A stretch of DNA of 64,000 bases, taken from assembly GCF_029887935.1 (NCBI RefSeq), contig NZ_JARXRO010000020.1:776683-840682 (forward strand), read 5' to 3'. Positions 27,727 to 35,371 of this stretch are shown here, in pieces. Positions within the stretch are counted from its first letter, which is position 1. Each line of letters begins with the position of its first letter. Source of the DNA: Luteimonas kalidii. GTDB lineage: Bacteria; Pseudomonadota; Gammaproteobacteria; Xanthomonadales; Xanthomonadaceae. Made by a program: the position numbers and the translations under genes. The notes beneath the pieces are model-generated. The model searched no databases and was not told where the DNA came from. It saw only the letters and a list, made by a program, of their open reading frames with translations.

Positions 27727-28077
27727 ATGGCCGCCCTGTCTGCCGATCCTTCCGCCCGGGCACGGATCCTCGAGGCGATCCGGGATGTCCCGCACGGCGC
27801 CGTGGCCGGCTACGGACACATCGCGCGCCGCGCCGGGCTGCCCGGGCGGGCGCGTCTGGTGGCGCGCATGCTCGCGGACAATGCGGATCCGACCCTGCCC
27901 TGGCACCGGATCGTGCGCAGCGACGGACGCATCGCGTTTCCCGCCGGATCGAAGCCGCACCGCGAGCAGGTGCGGCGCCTGCGGGCGGAAGGCCTGGCGG
28001 TGGTAGCCGGGCGCGTGCGCATGCCGCGCGCCGAGGAACTCGACGCCGCGCTCTGGGGGCCCGCAGGACATCGCTGA
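27727..28077 (+). CDS. Alkyltransferase-like protein (Atl)
   Basis: A 116-residue protein matching the DNA-binding domain of O6-alkylguanine-DNA alkyltransferase. The active-site PCHR is replaced by PWHR in LPWHRIVRSDGRIAFPAG, so the alkyl-accepting cysteine is a tryptophan. That is the definition of Atl proteins, which bind O6-alkylguanine and direct it to nucleotide excision repair. Upstream helices (VPHGAVAGYGHIARRAG) contain the expected Tyr. The protein is small, cytoplasmic and stands alone between two other single genes. Confidence 0.92.
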   Translation: MAALSADPSARARILEAIRDVPHGAVAGYGHIARRAGLPGRARLVARMLADNADPTLPWHRIVRSDGRIAFPAGSKPHREQVRRLRAEGLAVVAGRVRMPRAEELDAALWGPAGHR

Positions 28078-28167
28078 ACGCGGTCGCCCGCTTCGCGCCC
28101 GCGCGCGCGGAGACCGGCCGGCGCGTCGCGCTTGCGCCGTTATCATGGGCGCAGTGCAGGAGCGCCG

Positions 28168-28821
28168 ATGTTCACCAATCTTCCCCCCGTCACCAAGGCC
28201 TTGCTGATCGCCAATTGCGGCGTGTTCGTGCTGCAGCTGCTGCTCGGACCGGCGCTGGACGCGCTGATGCTGTGGCCGTGGCTGCCGTCCGAGGTGGCGC
28301 CGTACGCGCCGCACAGCTTCATGCCGTGGCAGTTGCTCACGCACGGCTTCATGCACAGCCCCAGCAACATCGCGCACCTGCTGTTCAACATGCTGGCGCT
28401 GCTGATGTTCGGCGCCCAGCTGGAACATGCCTGGGGCCAGCGGCGGTTCCTGACCTACTTCCTGGTGTGCGTGGTCGGGGCCGGGCTGTGCCAGCTGCTG
28501 GTGGTGTCGTGGAGCGTGCGCAACGGAGGCGGGTACTACCCGACGGTCGGCGCGTCCGGAGGCGTGTTCGGCCTGCTGCTGGCCTACGGCATGCTGTTCC
28601 CGAACCAGCGGGTGATGCTGCTGATTCCGCCGGTGCCGATGAAGGCGCGCACCCTGGTGATCGTCTACGGACTGATCGAACTGGTGCTGGGCATCACCGG
28701 CACCCAGTCGGGCGTGGCCCACTTCGCGCATCTGGGCGGCATGCTGTTCGGCTGGCTGCTGATCCGCCACTGGCGCGGACAGCCGCCCTTCGGCGGCCGC
28801 CGCGTGCGGCGGGTGGTGTAG
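28168..28821 (+). CDS. Rhomboid family intramembrane serine protease
   Basis: A 217-residue, six-helix membrane protein. The catalytic dyad is visible: Ser130 in VGASGGVFG and His188 in FAHLGGMLFG. The conserved HGFMHSPSNIAHLLFNM segment (residues 59-75) supplies the oxyanion-region histidine and asparagine. It should cleave transmembrane helices near their periplasmic face. Start at 28168 gives the conserved N terminus FTNLPPVTKALLIAN. The last codons and stop are duplicated as a 15-bp tandem repeat (28806-28835). Confidence 0.92.
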   Translation: MFTNLPPVTKALLIANCGVFVLQLLLGPALDALMLWPWLPSEVAPYAPHSFMPWQLLTHGFMHSPSNIAHLLFNMLALLMFGAQLEHAWGQRRFLTYFLVCVVGAGLCQLLVVSWSVRNGGGYYPTVGASGGVFGLLLAYGMLFPNQRVMLLIPPVPMKARTLVIVYGLIELVLGITGTQSGVAHFAHLGGMLFGWLLIRHWRGQPPFGGRRVRRVV

Positions 28822-28835
28822 CGGCGGGTGGTGTA
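28806..28835. repeat. 15-bp tandem duplication across the rhomboid stop codon
   Basis: GCGGCGGGTGGTGTA occurs twice in direct succession (28806-28820 and 28821-28835), with a third partial GCGGC following. The first copy encodes the C-terminal RRVV region and runs into the stop codon. The second copy lies in the short gap before the convergent dehydrogenase gene. Confidence 0.8.
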
Positions 28836-28849
28836 GCGGCGGTCGCCGC

Positions 28850-29755
28850 TCAGCTGCGTTCGAGAATCTCGCCGTGCGCATCCAGACCGTGGATGCGGCC
28901 GCTCTCCCCCGGCGTATGCAGGGTTCCGAGCGGCTGCAGGGGCGGTTCGTCGTGCTGCTGCCGTCCGGCCTGCAGGGCGGTCATCCGGTCGCCGAGCCGG
29001 GGGATGAGTTTGCTGACGAACGTGTCGAGGTGCGCCATCGCGCCCACCTTGAGATCGCGGCCACCGTGACTGGCGGCGTGCAGGATCGTCTCCGCGACCC
29101 GCTGCGGATCGATCGTGGGCTCGGGCAGCTTCGGTTCGCGGCCCATGTAGTTGCGCGCATGCTGGGGGTAGGGGGTGTTGACCGCGGTCGGCTGGACCAG
29201 CACGATCGAAACCTGCGCATCGTCGACATGGGTCTGCTCGACGCGCAGGGCGTCGGTAAAGCCTTTTACCGCGTGCTTCGAGGCGGCGTACATGCCCTGC
29301 AGCGGCAGCACCGCGTCGGACACTTCGCTGCCGACGTTGACGAGCACGCCGCCGGACGCGCGCAGGGCCGGCAGGGCCGCGAGCGACCCGTTGACGAGAC
29401 CCCAGAAATTCACATCGAAGAGGCGGCGATGGTCCTTCTCCGCGACTTCGTCGAGACGGCCGTAGATCGCGACTCCGGCATTGTTGACCCAGGTGTCGAT
29501 GCGGCCCTCGGCGGCCAGGATCTCCTGCACCGCCGCATCGACCTGGTCGCGCGCGGAAACGTCGACGCAAAGCGCATGTGCGCGACCCGATCCCTCTCCG
29601 ATCACGCCGACCACCTCATCCAGGGTGCGACGGCTGCGCGCGAGCAGCCACACGCTGGCCCCGCGTTCGGCAGCCAGCAGCGCGGTGCACAGCCCGATGC
29701 CGCTGGACGCGCCTGTCACCACGATGACCTGTTCCTCGATGGGCTTGTGCTGCAT
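28850..29755 (-). CDS. Short-chain dehydrogenase/reductase
   Basis: A 301-residue classical SDR-fold oxidoreductase. The NAD(P) site TGASSGIG is at about residues 14-21, NNAG near 90 and the catalytic YAASK near 155, with an upstream serine in NVGSEVSDA. The C-terminal part (ETILHAASHGGRDLKVGAMA, then SKLIPRLGDRM) is typical of the group including YqjQ-like reductases of unknown substrate. Start at 29755 is supported by GAGGAGA about 6 nt upstream. It is a single gene, divergent from a small hypothetical gene across 167 bp containing repeated GACGTCA. Confidence 0.9.
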   Translation of the reverse strand: MQHKPIEEQVIVVTGASSGIGLCTALLAAERGASVWLLARSRRTLDEVVGVIGEGSGRAHALCVDVSARDQVDAAVQEILAAEGRIDTWVNNAGVAIYGRLDEVAEKDHRRLFDVNFWGLVNGSLAALPALRASGGVLVNVGSEVSDAVLPLQGMYAASKHAVKGFTDALRVEQTHVDDAQVSIVLVQPTAVNTPYPQHARNYMGREPKLPEPTIDPQRVAETILHAASHGGRDLKVGAMAHLDTFVSKLIPRLGDRMTALQAGRQQHDEPPLQPLGTLHTPGESGRIHGLDAHGEILERS

Positions 29756-29829
29756 GAAGATCTCCTCGGGACCGGAACCGGACCCGACCGTAGATCGATG
29801 CCCATCGCCAACCGGTGAACACGCGCAGA

Positions 29830-29881
29830 TGCGTGAACCCGCGCTCACGCAGGACGGCGACGTCATGCCCGCTGGACGTCA
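29830..29881. promoter_or_regulatory. Inverted and direct repeats in divergent promoter region
   Basis: TGCGTGA (29830-29836) and TCACGCA (29845-29851) form a 7-bp inverted repeat. Just beyond it GACGTCA occurs at 29859-29865 and 29875-29881, 16 bp apart, each with a self-complementary core. They lie between the dehydrogenase (start 29755) and the gene at 29923, so a regulator site is plausible. The regulator is unknown. Confidence 0.35.
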
Positions 29882-29922
29882 CGGCGACTAGCGTCTGCAG
29901 CCTGCCTCGAGAGGACGACGCG

Positions 29923-30258
29923 ATGCGCATCACCTTCGTCGGCGGGCCCTGGCACGGCACGTCCAGAACCTACGAAGATCCTGTTCCGGAGCGGATCGCC
30001 GCCGGGCCGGACGCTCATTACGTGGCCTGGGACTGCCACGCGGCGACGCCTGGCGTCGTGGCGGGTCCGCTCGAGCACACGCATCCATACGTCCTGGAGA
30101 CGTTGATGCCTCCCCATCTGCTGGAACGGGTCCAGGACCTGCTGCTGCACCCCACTGTTCCCGGAGCCGCCGCGTCGGCGGGCGCCACCGCGATGCCGTC
30201 GGACGCCGCGAACGCGATGCCCCGGCCTGCGGCCGGTGCGCGTGGGGCGGCCGCATGA
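29923..30258 (+). CDS. Small hypothetical protein
   Basis: A 111-residue protein that I do not recognise. The N-terminal half is conserved-looking and mixed in composition (MRITFVGGPWHGTSRTYED, with a WHG motif), and the C-terminal third is low-complexity Ala/Gly/Pro. An SD-like GAGAGGA lies upstream of the ATG at 29923. Its stop overlaps the ATG of the DUF3247-like gene (ATGA), so the two are probably made together. There is no signal peptide or membrane segment. Confidence 0.65.
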   Translation: MRITFVGGPWHGTSRTYEDPVPERIAAGPDAHYVAWDCHAATPGVVAGPLEHTHPYVLETLMPPHLLERVQDLLLHPTVPGAAASAGATAMPSDAANAMPRPAAGARGAAA

Positions 30259-30563
30259 CGCGGCGCGCCCAGCGCGTCTGCGTGGAGCCCGGGGCCATCG
30301 ACCGGATGACCGGACTGCTTCCGCTGCTGGACGAGGAAGCGCACGTGCGGGTGACCCTGGAAGATGGCCGGCGGATCAGCGGGGTCGTCCTCGTCAAGCC
30401 CGGTCTGCAGACCTTCCTCGACGCGGCCGGCAACGAGGGCGTGAACGCGGTGGTCAAGCTCGACGACGTGGACGGTTCCGGAGAGGCGCGGTCCTACTGG
30501 CTCGACACATTCGTGGAAGTCACCCGCTATGCGGGCACCGGAACGGACGATCGCATCGGCTGA
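30255..30563 (+). CDS. DUF3247-like small protein
   Basis: A 102-residue soluble protein. Its layout (PGAIDRMTGLLPLLDEEAHV, then VTLEDGRRISGVVLVKPGLQ, DAAGNEGVNAVVKLDD and a final WLD segment) recalls DUF3247, a small SH3-like family confined largely to Xanthomonads. I rely on memory of the family, so the call is moderate. Translation is coupled to the preceding small gene through ATGA. It converges on the UdgX gene. Function unknown. Confidence 0.7.
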   Translation: MTRRAQRVCVEPGAIDRMTGLLPLLDEEAHVRVTLEDGRRISGVVLVKPGLQTFLDAAGNEGVNAVVKLDDVDGSGEARSYWLDTFVEVTRYAGTGTDDRIG

Positions 30564-30624
30564 CGCGGGTGGCCGCGCCTCGCGCCGGGCAGTCGACTCG
30601 TGCGCACTCCGTTCCGCCTGCCGA

Positions 30625-31281
30625 CTATCGCGCCTGGTCCGCCAGGCGACGCGCGGCGGCGGCGAGATCGCCGAGCAGATCCGCCCGCGCCGCGGCGCGA
30701 TCCTCGCCACGCATGCGCAGGATCGCGGACGGATGCCATGTCGCCAGTGCCTCGGCCTGCGGGCCGAAGGGTCGCCACTGACCGCGCTCGCGGGTCAACC
30801 GGAATCCGCTGCCGAACATCGTCCCGGCAGCCATCGCCCCCAGCGCGATCACGACCCGCGGGCGCAGACGCGCCAGCTCCGCTGCGAGCCACGGCCTGCA
30901 CGCAGCCTGTTCGGCCTCGTTCGCCCGCTTGTGCAGGCGCGCCTTGCCGCGCGGCGTGTACTTGAAGTGCTTGACGGTATTGGTCATGTACAGATCGGCG
31001 GGATCGAGCCCGACCTCGGCGAGGGCTTCGCGGAGCAGCCGTCCGGCAGGTCCGACGAACGGGCGGCCCTGGAGATCCTCCTGGGCCCCCGGCTGCTCGC
31101 CGATCAGCATCAACCTGGCCCTTGCGGGCCCCCGTCCGAACACGGTCCGGGTCGCATCGCGCCACAGCGGACAGCGCCGGCAAGCCGCCGCGTCGCGCCG
31201 CAACTGGGTGAGGCTTCCCGCTGGAATGTCATCGACGGGTTTGGCCAGCGGGGTCGGCGGCGCGAGCGGATCGCGACCCAC
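30625..31281 (-). CDS. UdgX family uracil-DNA binding protein
   Basis: A 218-residue member of the uracil-DNA glycosylase superfamily, UdgX branch. Motif A is GEQPGAQED (residues 61-69). The insertion that defines UdgX is TPRGKARLHKR, with KARLH at 113-117 in place of the usual KRRIH. The histidine, His117, which covalently traps the uracil-excised sugar, is retained. Cysteines C34, C37 and C128 fit an iron-sulfur cluster, although I see only three clear candidates. Known UdgX proteins excise uracil and stay covalently attached to the DNA. The downstream gene on the same strand is a small lipoprotein 3 bp from this gene's start. Confidence 0.88.
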   Translation of the reverse strand: MGRDPLAPPTPLAKPVDDIPAGSLTQLRRDAAACRRCPLWRDATRTVFGRGPARARLMLIGEQPGAQEDLQGRPFVGPAGRLLREALAEVGLDPADLYMTNTVKHFKYTPRGKARLHKRANEAEQAACRPWLAAELARLRPRVVIALGAMAAGTMFGSGFRLTRERGQWRPFGPQAEALATWHPSAILRMRGEDRAAARADLLGDLAAAARRLADQAR

Positions 31282-31284
31282 GGT

Positions 31285-31569
31285 TCAACCGCCGCTCTCC
31301 GGGGGTGGCGAGCGCGTCGGTTCTACAGGTGCGGGGTCGCGCGGCCCTGGGTCCGGCTGCCGCCGGCATTCGTCGAGATCGGTCCCGGACAGGCCTTCGC
31401 ACGACCGTGGACCGTCCACCGGCCCGGGAGGCGCTTCGGGCGCCTCGACCGGCCGTGCCGGCACGTCGTCGCTGGGGACGGTACCGATCGGGTCCTGGTG
31501 CTTCTCGCACCCGGACAGACCGATGAACAGGGCGGCGGCAAGCAGGACGCGCGTGGTCTGGAATGGCAT
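31285..31569 (-). CDS. Small Pro-rich lipoprotein
   Basis: A 94-residue exported lipoprotein with leader RVLLAAALFIGLSGC and lipobox LSGC. The mature part is rich in Pro, Asp and Glu and has two further cysteines in SCEGLSGTDLDECRR. I recognise no family. It is transcribed toward UdgX, with the stop only 3 bp from the UdgX start codon, so the pair may be one transcript. Start at 31569 is chosen because it begins the lipoprotein signal. Confidence 0.65.
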   Translation of the reverse strand: MPFQTTRVLLAAALFIGLSGCEKHQDPIGTVPSDDVPARPVEAPEAPPGPVDGPRSCEGLSGTDLDECRRQPDPGPRDPAPVEPTRSPPPESGG

Positions 31570-31826
31570 CGCAGTCTCCTCGTTGTTCCGCCCCCAGCGT
31601 TGCACCGCCTCGGCCCGCAGCATGTGAAGCCTTGGCGGATGCCCGCCGCGCGCATCCAGATCTGGCACGGCCCACCAATGACGCGGGAATGTTGATCGGT
31701 GCCGGTGCGGCACGGCGATGCGGCTGCCACCGGACGCGCAACGTTGCGGGTGTCGAACCGCCAGCGCGGGCAGGCGTAGGTCGCCTGCCCGCAGGGTGCG
31801 CCGGCCGGATCAGGCGGCACGCCGGA

Positions 31827-32489
31827 TCATTCGCCCCGCTGCAGTTCGCGCGCCAGTTCGAGGTGGCGTGCGACATGCTCGCGCGTGGTCTGCAGATGCG
31901 CGCGCGCGTCTTCGGAGGTGGCCGCGGGAATCAGGCGCTGGTCGAGGCTGGCGAGCGCCTCGGTGTGGCCTGCGACCATCGCCTCGACATAGGCCTGGCG
32001 ATACGCGTCGCCGTCCAGCGCGCCGAGCGTGGCCAGCTGCCGTTCTCCCTTCTGCATCTGCTGCCGGGCCTGCGGACTGCCGGAATCGGCGCCCAGGGCG
32101 GAGGTCTGCTCCCGGTTGCGGGTGTGCTCTTCGATCATCATCCGTGCGTAGTCGGCGACGGGCCCTTCGACGCCTTTTTCCAGCGCCTGTTCGCCGGCCG
32201 CGATCTCGTGCTCGTTGATCGCGTTGAGCACACCCAGCGCCTCGTCCTCACCCGGGCTGCCCTCGGTGGTCATGGCTGCCTGCGCATCGGCGGCGGCGTC
32301 CATCGGGACACCGGCCTCCGGCGCGGTCGAGGACGTGGGGTCTGTCGGCGTTGCGGGGCTCGCGGCCGGCTGTGAGGAGGCGGTCGCGTCGTCGGCGGTG
32401 TGGCTTGCGTTGCCGGCACCGTCGCAGGCCGACAGGCCCAGGGTGGCGATCGCGAGCAGGGTCAGGGAGAGATTGCGGTGCGTGGTCAT
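31827..32489 (-). CDS. DUF4142 lipoprotein
   Basis: A 220-residue exported protein. Leader LLAIATLGLSAC with lipobox, then a Ser/Thr/Pro/Ala linker of about 60 residues, then an alpha-helical domain of DUF4142 type (EDEALGVLNAINEHEIAAGEQ, YARMMIEEHTRNREQT, and HLQTTREHVARHLELA). DUF4142 is ferritin-like in shape but usually lacks metal ligands. It is often seen near stress genes. The divergent neighbour is the ferritin-like DUF892 gene, and the 282-bp region between them should hold promoters for both. Confidence 0.85.
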   Translation of the reverse strand: MTTHRNLSLTLLAIATLGLSACDGAGNASHTADDATASSQPAASPATPTDPTSSTAPEAGVPMDAAADAQAAMTTEGSPGEDEALGVLNAINEHEIAAGEQALEKGVEGPVADYARMMIEEHTRNREQTSALGADSGSPQARQQMQKGERQLATLGALDGDAYRQAYVEAMVAGHTEALASLDQRLIPAATSEDARAHLQTTREHVARHLELARELQRGE

Positions 32490-32771
32490 GATGGCGGACT
32501 CCGTTGCGTAACTGGGAGGAAATGGCTGGTACGAACGCGGATCGGTCTTCGTCGAAGACATCGATGCGGCGGCAGGCAGCTTCACCACCCACGGATGAAG
32601 AGAACATGCGCCCGCGACGCGCCTGGGCGCGCGATGCCGCGACGCCAATGCCTTGCTCACACGCCGCGGCGGTCGATCTCGTATGCAGCGCGTGAACTCC
32701 GGAAGCGATTCACGTCCTGTGTGTCGCCGCGCTCCTAACGTCGGCGGTCCCCACCCACGAGGAGTGACGAG

Positions 32772-33281
32772 ATGCCGGAGGACCGCAACGAACGCCTGCT
32801 CACATGGCTGCGCGATGCACATGCCATGGAACGCGAAGCCGACACCATGCTCCGCACCATGGGCTCGCGGCTGGAACACTATCCGCAGCTGCGGGCGCGC
32901 ATCGAACAGCACGTCGACGAAACGCGCGGCCAGATGGAGACGCTGGAACGCTGCATCGAACAGCTCGGCGGTTCCACATCCACGGCCAAGGACGCGATGG
33001 GCAGCGTCATGGCCACCATCCACGCCATGGGCAACGCCATGATGGAGGACGAAGTCGCCAAGGGCACGGGCCTGAGCTACGCGTTCGAACACCTGGAAAT
33101 CGCCACCTATCGCGCCCTGGTGCTGGCCGCGCGCGAGGCGGGGCAGGAAGAGATTGCCGCCGCCTGCGAAACCATCCTGGCCGAGGAGGTCGCGATGGCG
33201 GACTGGCTGTTCGCCAACCAGCCCGATGTCATCCGTGAATTCCTCGCACGCGACGCCGAGGGCGTCGACGCCAAGCGCTGA
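32772..33281 (+). CDS. DUF892 (YciE/YciF-like) ferritin-like protein
   Basis: A 169-residue four-helix bundle of the YciF/YciE group. Typical features are the N-terminal LLTWLRDAHAMEREADTML, EQHVDETRGQMETLERCIEQ with the conserved cysteine, and EHLEIATYRALVLAAREAG. Acidic and histidine residues suited to a di-iron site recur in the helices. The family is induced by stress and is commonly paired with manganese catalase. Here the catalase gene follows after 60 bp. GAGGAGTGACGAG provides a good SD for the ATG. Confidence 0.9.
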   Translation: MPEDRNERLLTWLRDAHAMEREADTMLRTMGSRLEHYPQLRARIEQHVDETRGQMETLERCIEQLGGSTSTAKDAMGSVMATIHAMGNAMMEDEVAKGTGLSYAFEHLEIATYRALVLAAREAGQEEIAAACETILAEEVAMADWLFANQPDVIREFLARDAEGVDAKR

Positions 33282-33311
33282 TCTTCTGCGCCGAGCCGCC
33301 GGCGCCAACCT

Positions 33312-33321
33312 CCCCCCCCCC
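33312..33321. repeat. Homopolymeric C10 tract before manganese catalase
   Basis: Ten consecutive C residues lie 20 bp before the catalase ATG and 9 bp before its GGAG ribosome-binding site. Such tracts slip readily during replication. A change in length would alter spacing of leader elements without touching a coding frame. Confidence 0.8.
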
Positions 33322-33341
33322 GTGCCCCACCGGAGCCCCCG

Positions 33342-34253
33342 ATGTTTACGCACAACAAGCGTCTCCAGTACACCGTCCGCGTCTCCGAACCCAATCCCGC
33401 GCTCGCCAACCTGCTGCTCGAGCAGTTCGGTGGTCCGCAGGGCGAACTCGCCGCTGCCATGCGCTACTTCACCCAGGCGCTGGCCGACGACGACCCGGGC
33501 CGCAAGGACATGCTGCTCGACATCGCAACCGAGGAACTCAGTCATCTGGAAGTCATCGGGTCGCTGGTCGGCATGCTCAACAAGGGCGCCAAGGGCCGGC
33601 TGGCGGAGGGCGTGGAGGAGGAGGGCGAGCTGTTCCGCTCGCTGCAGGGCGCGGGCAACGATTCGCACCTGACCCAGGTGCTCTACGGCGGCGGCCCGGC
33701 GCTGATCAACTCCGGTGGCCAGCTGTGGAACGCAGGCTACATCGACAGCATCGGCGAGCCGACAGCCGACCTGCGATCGAACATCGCGGCCGAGGCGCGC
33801 GCGAAGATCGTCTACGAGCGGCTCATCAACGTGACCGCCGATCCCGGCGTCAAGGAGGCACTGACTTTCCTGATGACGCGCGAGATGGCGCACCAGAAAT
33901 CCTTCGAGAAGGCGTTGTACTCGATCGAACCCAACTTCCCGCCGGGCAAGGTGGCCGGCATGCCCGAGTTCCAGGAGATGTACGTGAACACGTCGCAGGG
34001 CGAAGGCGACATGCGCGGGCCGTGGAACAGCGATGCGAACTTCAAGTACGTGTCCGATCCCGCGGAATTCTCGTCGATCGGCGGCGACGGCGGCGCCGAG
34101 GTGCTGCTGCCCGAGGCCGAGCAGACGATGCTCGCGGCGATGGCGATGCGGGTCACCTCTCGCCCGGATGTCGATCCGATCACCGGGATCGAGCTGGGCA
34201 AGGCCCCGGGCACGATGCCACGTACCACAGCGCGACCTGCGAACGAAGAGTAG
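33342..34253 (+). CDS. Manganese catalase family protein
   Basis: A 303-residue non-heme catalase that decomposes hydrogen peroxide with a di-manganese centre. The metal-ligand helices are present: EQFGGPQGELAAAMRYF (first Glu), DIATEELSHLEVIG (Glu, His), AEARAKIVYERL (Glu) and TREMAHQKSFEKAL (Glu, His). The long C-terminal tail (MYVNTSQGEGDMRGPW) is usual for the family. It follows the DUF892 gene in an apparent operon. A C10 tract lies 20 bp upstream. Confidence 0.95.
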   Translation: MFTHNKRLQYTVRVSEPNPALANLLLEQFGGPQGELAAAMRYFTQALADDDPGRKDMLLDIATEELSHLEVIGSLVGMLNKGAKGRLAEGVEEEGELFRSLQGAGNDSHLTQVLYGGGPALINSGGQLWNAGYIDSIGEPTADLRSNIAAEARAKIVYERLINVTADPGVKEALTFLMTREMAHQKSFEKALYSIEPNFPPGKVAGMPEFQEMYVNTSQGEGDMRGPWNSDANFKYVSDPAEFSSIGGDGGAEVLLPEAEQTMLAAMAMRVTSRPDVDPITGIELGKAPGTMPRTTARPANEE

Positions 34254-34265
34254 GCGGCGGTCAGC

Positions 34266-35141
34266 GTGCGGCTGCACCACCTCAATTGCATCTCGACCTG
34301 TCCGCTGGGCGGCCGTCTCATGGACGGCCGCTCCTTCACGCTTGCGGCGCGGGGACACTTGGCCTGCCATTGCGTTCTGGCGGTCACGAACACCGGCTTG
34401 GTCCTGGTCGATACCGGCCTGGGGCTGCGCGATGTCGCCAACCCGCGCAGTCGCTTGAGCGGGTTCTTCCTCGCCCTTCTGCGTCCGGAGCTTCGCGAGC
34501 AGATGACGGCGTGCCGACAGATCCAGCGGCTTGGATTTTCCCCGCGCGATGTACGCCACATTGTGCTCACCCACCTGGACTTCGATCATGCGGGTGGGCT
34601 GGATGATTTCCCGCATGCCCGCGTGCATATGCTCGCGCGCGAAGCGGAGTATGCGCAGTTGCAGACGACCTGGCTCGACCGACAGCGCTTCCGGCCCGCG
34701 CAGTGGTCGAGTCGTGCGCGCTGGCGGAGCTATGAGCCCGGCGAGGGTGAGCGATGGATGGGTCTCGGCGGCGTCCGCGCGCTGGACGGACTACCCCCTG
34801 AGATTCTGATCGTGCCGCTGCCGGGGCACACGCACGGACACGCGGGCGTCGCGATCCGCGCCGCGGACGGCTGGATTCTGCTGGCGGGCGATGCGTACTT
34901 CCACGCGAACGAAATGCTGGCGAGACCGTCGTGCCCGCCGGGACTCAGGCTGTACCAGACGATGATGGAGAAGGATCGCCGTCTGCGCTTGTCCAACCAG
35001 GAACGTCTGCGCCGGCTGCGCCAAGCGCATGCGAGCGAGGTCGAGATCTTCTGTTCACACGATATCGACGAGTTCGAACGGCTCAGCGGGCGCGCCGCGA
35101 GTATGCCCGCTGCCGGCGTCGTTGCAGCGGAGGCTGCATGA
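34266..35141 (+). CDS. MBL-fold metallohydrolase, possible lactonase
   Basis: A 291-residue metallo-beta-lactamase-fold hydrolase. The metal motif is THLDFDHAGG (H103, D105, D107, H108), so the second histidine of the standard HxHxDH is Asp, as in a common subfamily. Downstream ligands are the histidines in GHTHGHAG and the aspartate in LLAGDAYFH. The overall order resembles quorum-quenching acyl-homoserine lactonases, but substrate is unproven. Start is a GTG at 34266, 12 bp after the catalase stop. The frameshifted S9 peptidase gene follows at once. Confidence 0.85.
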   Translation: MRLHHLNCISTCPLGGRLMDGRSFTLAARGHLACHCVLAVTNTGLVLVDTGLGLRDVANPRSRLSGFFLALLRPELREQMTACRQIQRLGFSPRDVRHIVLTHLDFDHAGGLDDFPHARVHMLAREAEYAQLQTTWLDRQRFRPAQWSSRARWRSYEPGEGERWMGLGGVRALDGLPPEILIVPLPGHTHGHAGVAIRAADGWILLAGDAYFHANEMLARPSCPPGLRLYQTMMEKDRRLRLSNQERLRRLRQAHASEVEIFCSHDIDEFERLSGRAASMPAAGVVAAEAA

Positions 35142-35147
35142 GGGACG

Positions 35148-35371
35148 ATGTGGCACGAGCGCGGGGGGGGCGGGGTGTCCGAGCCGTCGGTGGACGACCT
35201 GATGAAGCACGTGATGCTTGCCGACCTGCGCGCGGGTGAGAGAGGCTGGCTGTTCACGGCGACGACGCAGCAGGCCGACGACGACAACAGCCGGACCGCG
35301 ATCTGGTACTGCGATCGCCTCGGGACGGTCCGACCCATGGTCTGGTCGGGAGGCGCACCGGTGTGGTCAGC
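35148..35371 (+). pseudogene. N-terminal piece of S9 peptidase, out of frame
   Basis: An ATG at 35148 with GAGGGA just upstream opens a frame that reads EPSVDDLMKHVMLADLRAG and continues to GGAPVWS, the usual first blade of an S9 propeller. The sequence then continues sensibly only in another frame as SDGEDFAFTRQ, entered near 35369. A one-base loss at about 35367-35371 explains it. The piece contains a G8 run at 35163-35170. A GTG at 35175 is an alternative start. Real mutation, programmed slippage and sequencing error cannot be told apart here. Confidence 0.65.

Noticed and set aside
35138..35239. Start of the S9 peptidase at ATG 35138, overlapping the MBL stop
   Set aside because: Its frame reads into Arg-rich sequence and stops at about 35239. 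The ATG at 35148 with a good SD gives the conserved N terminus.
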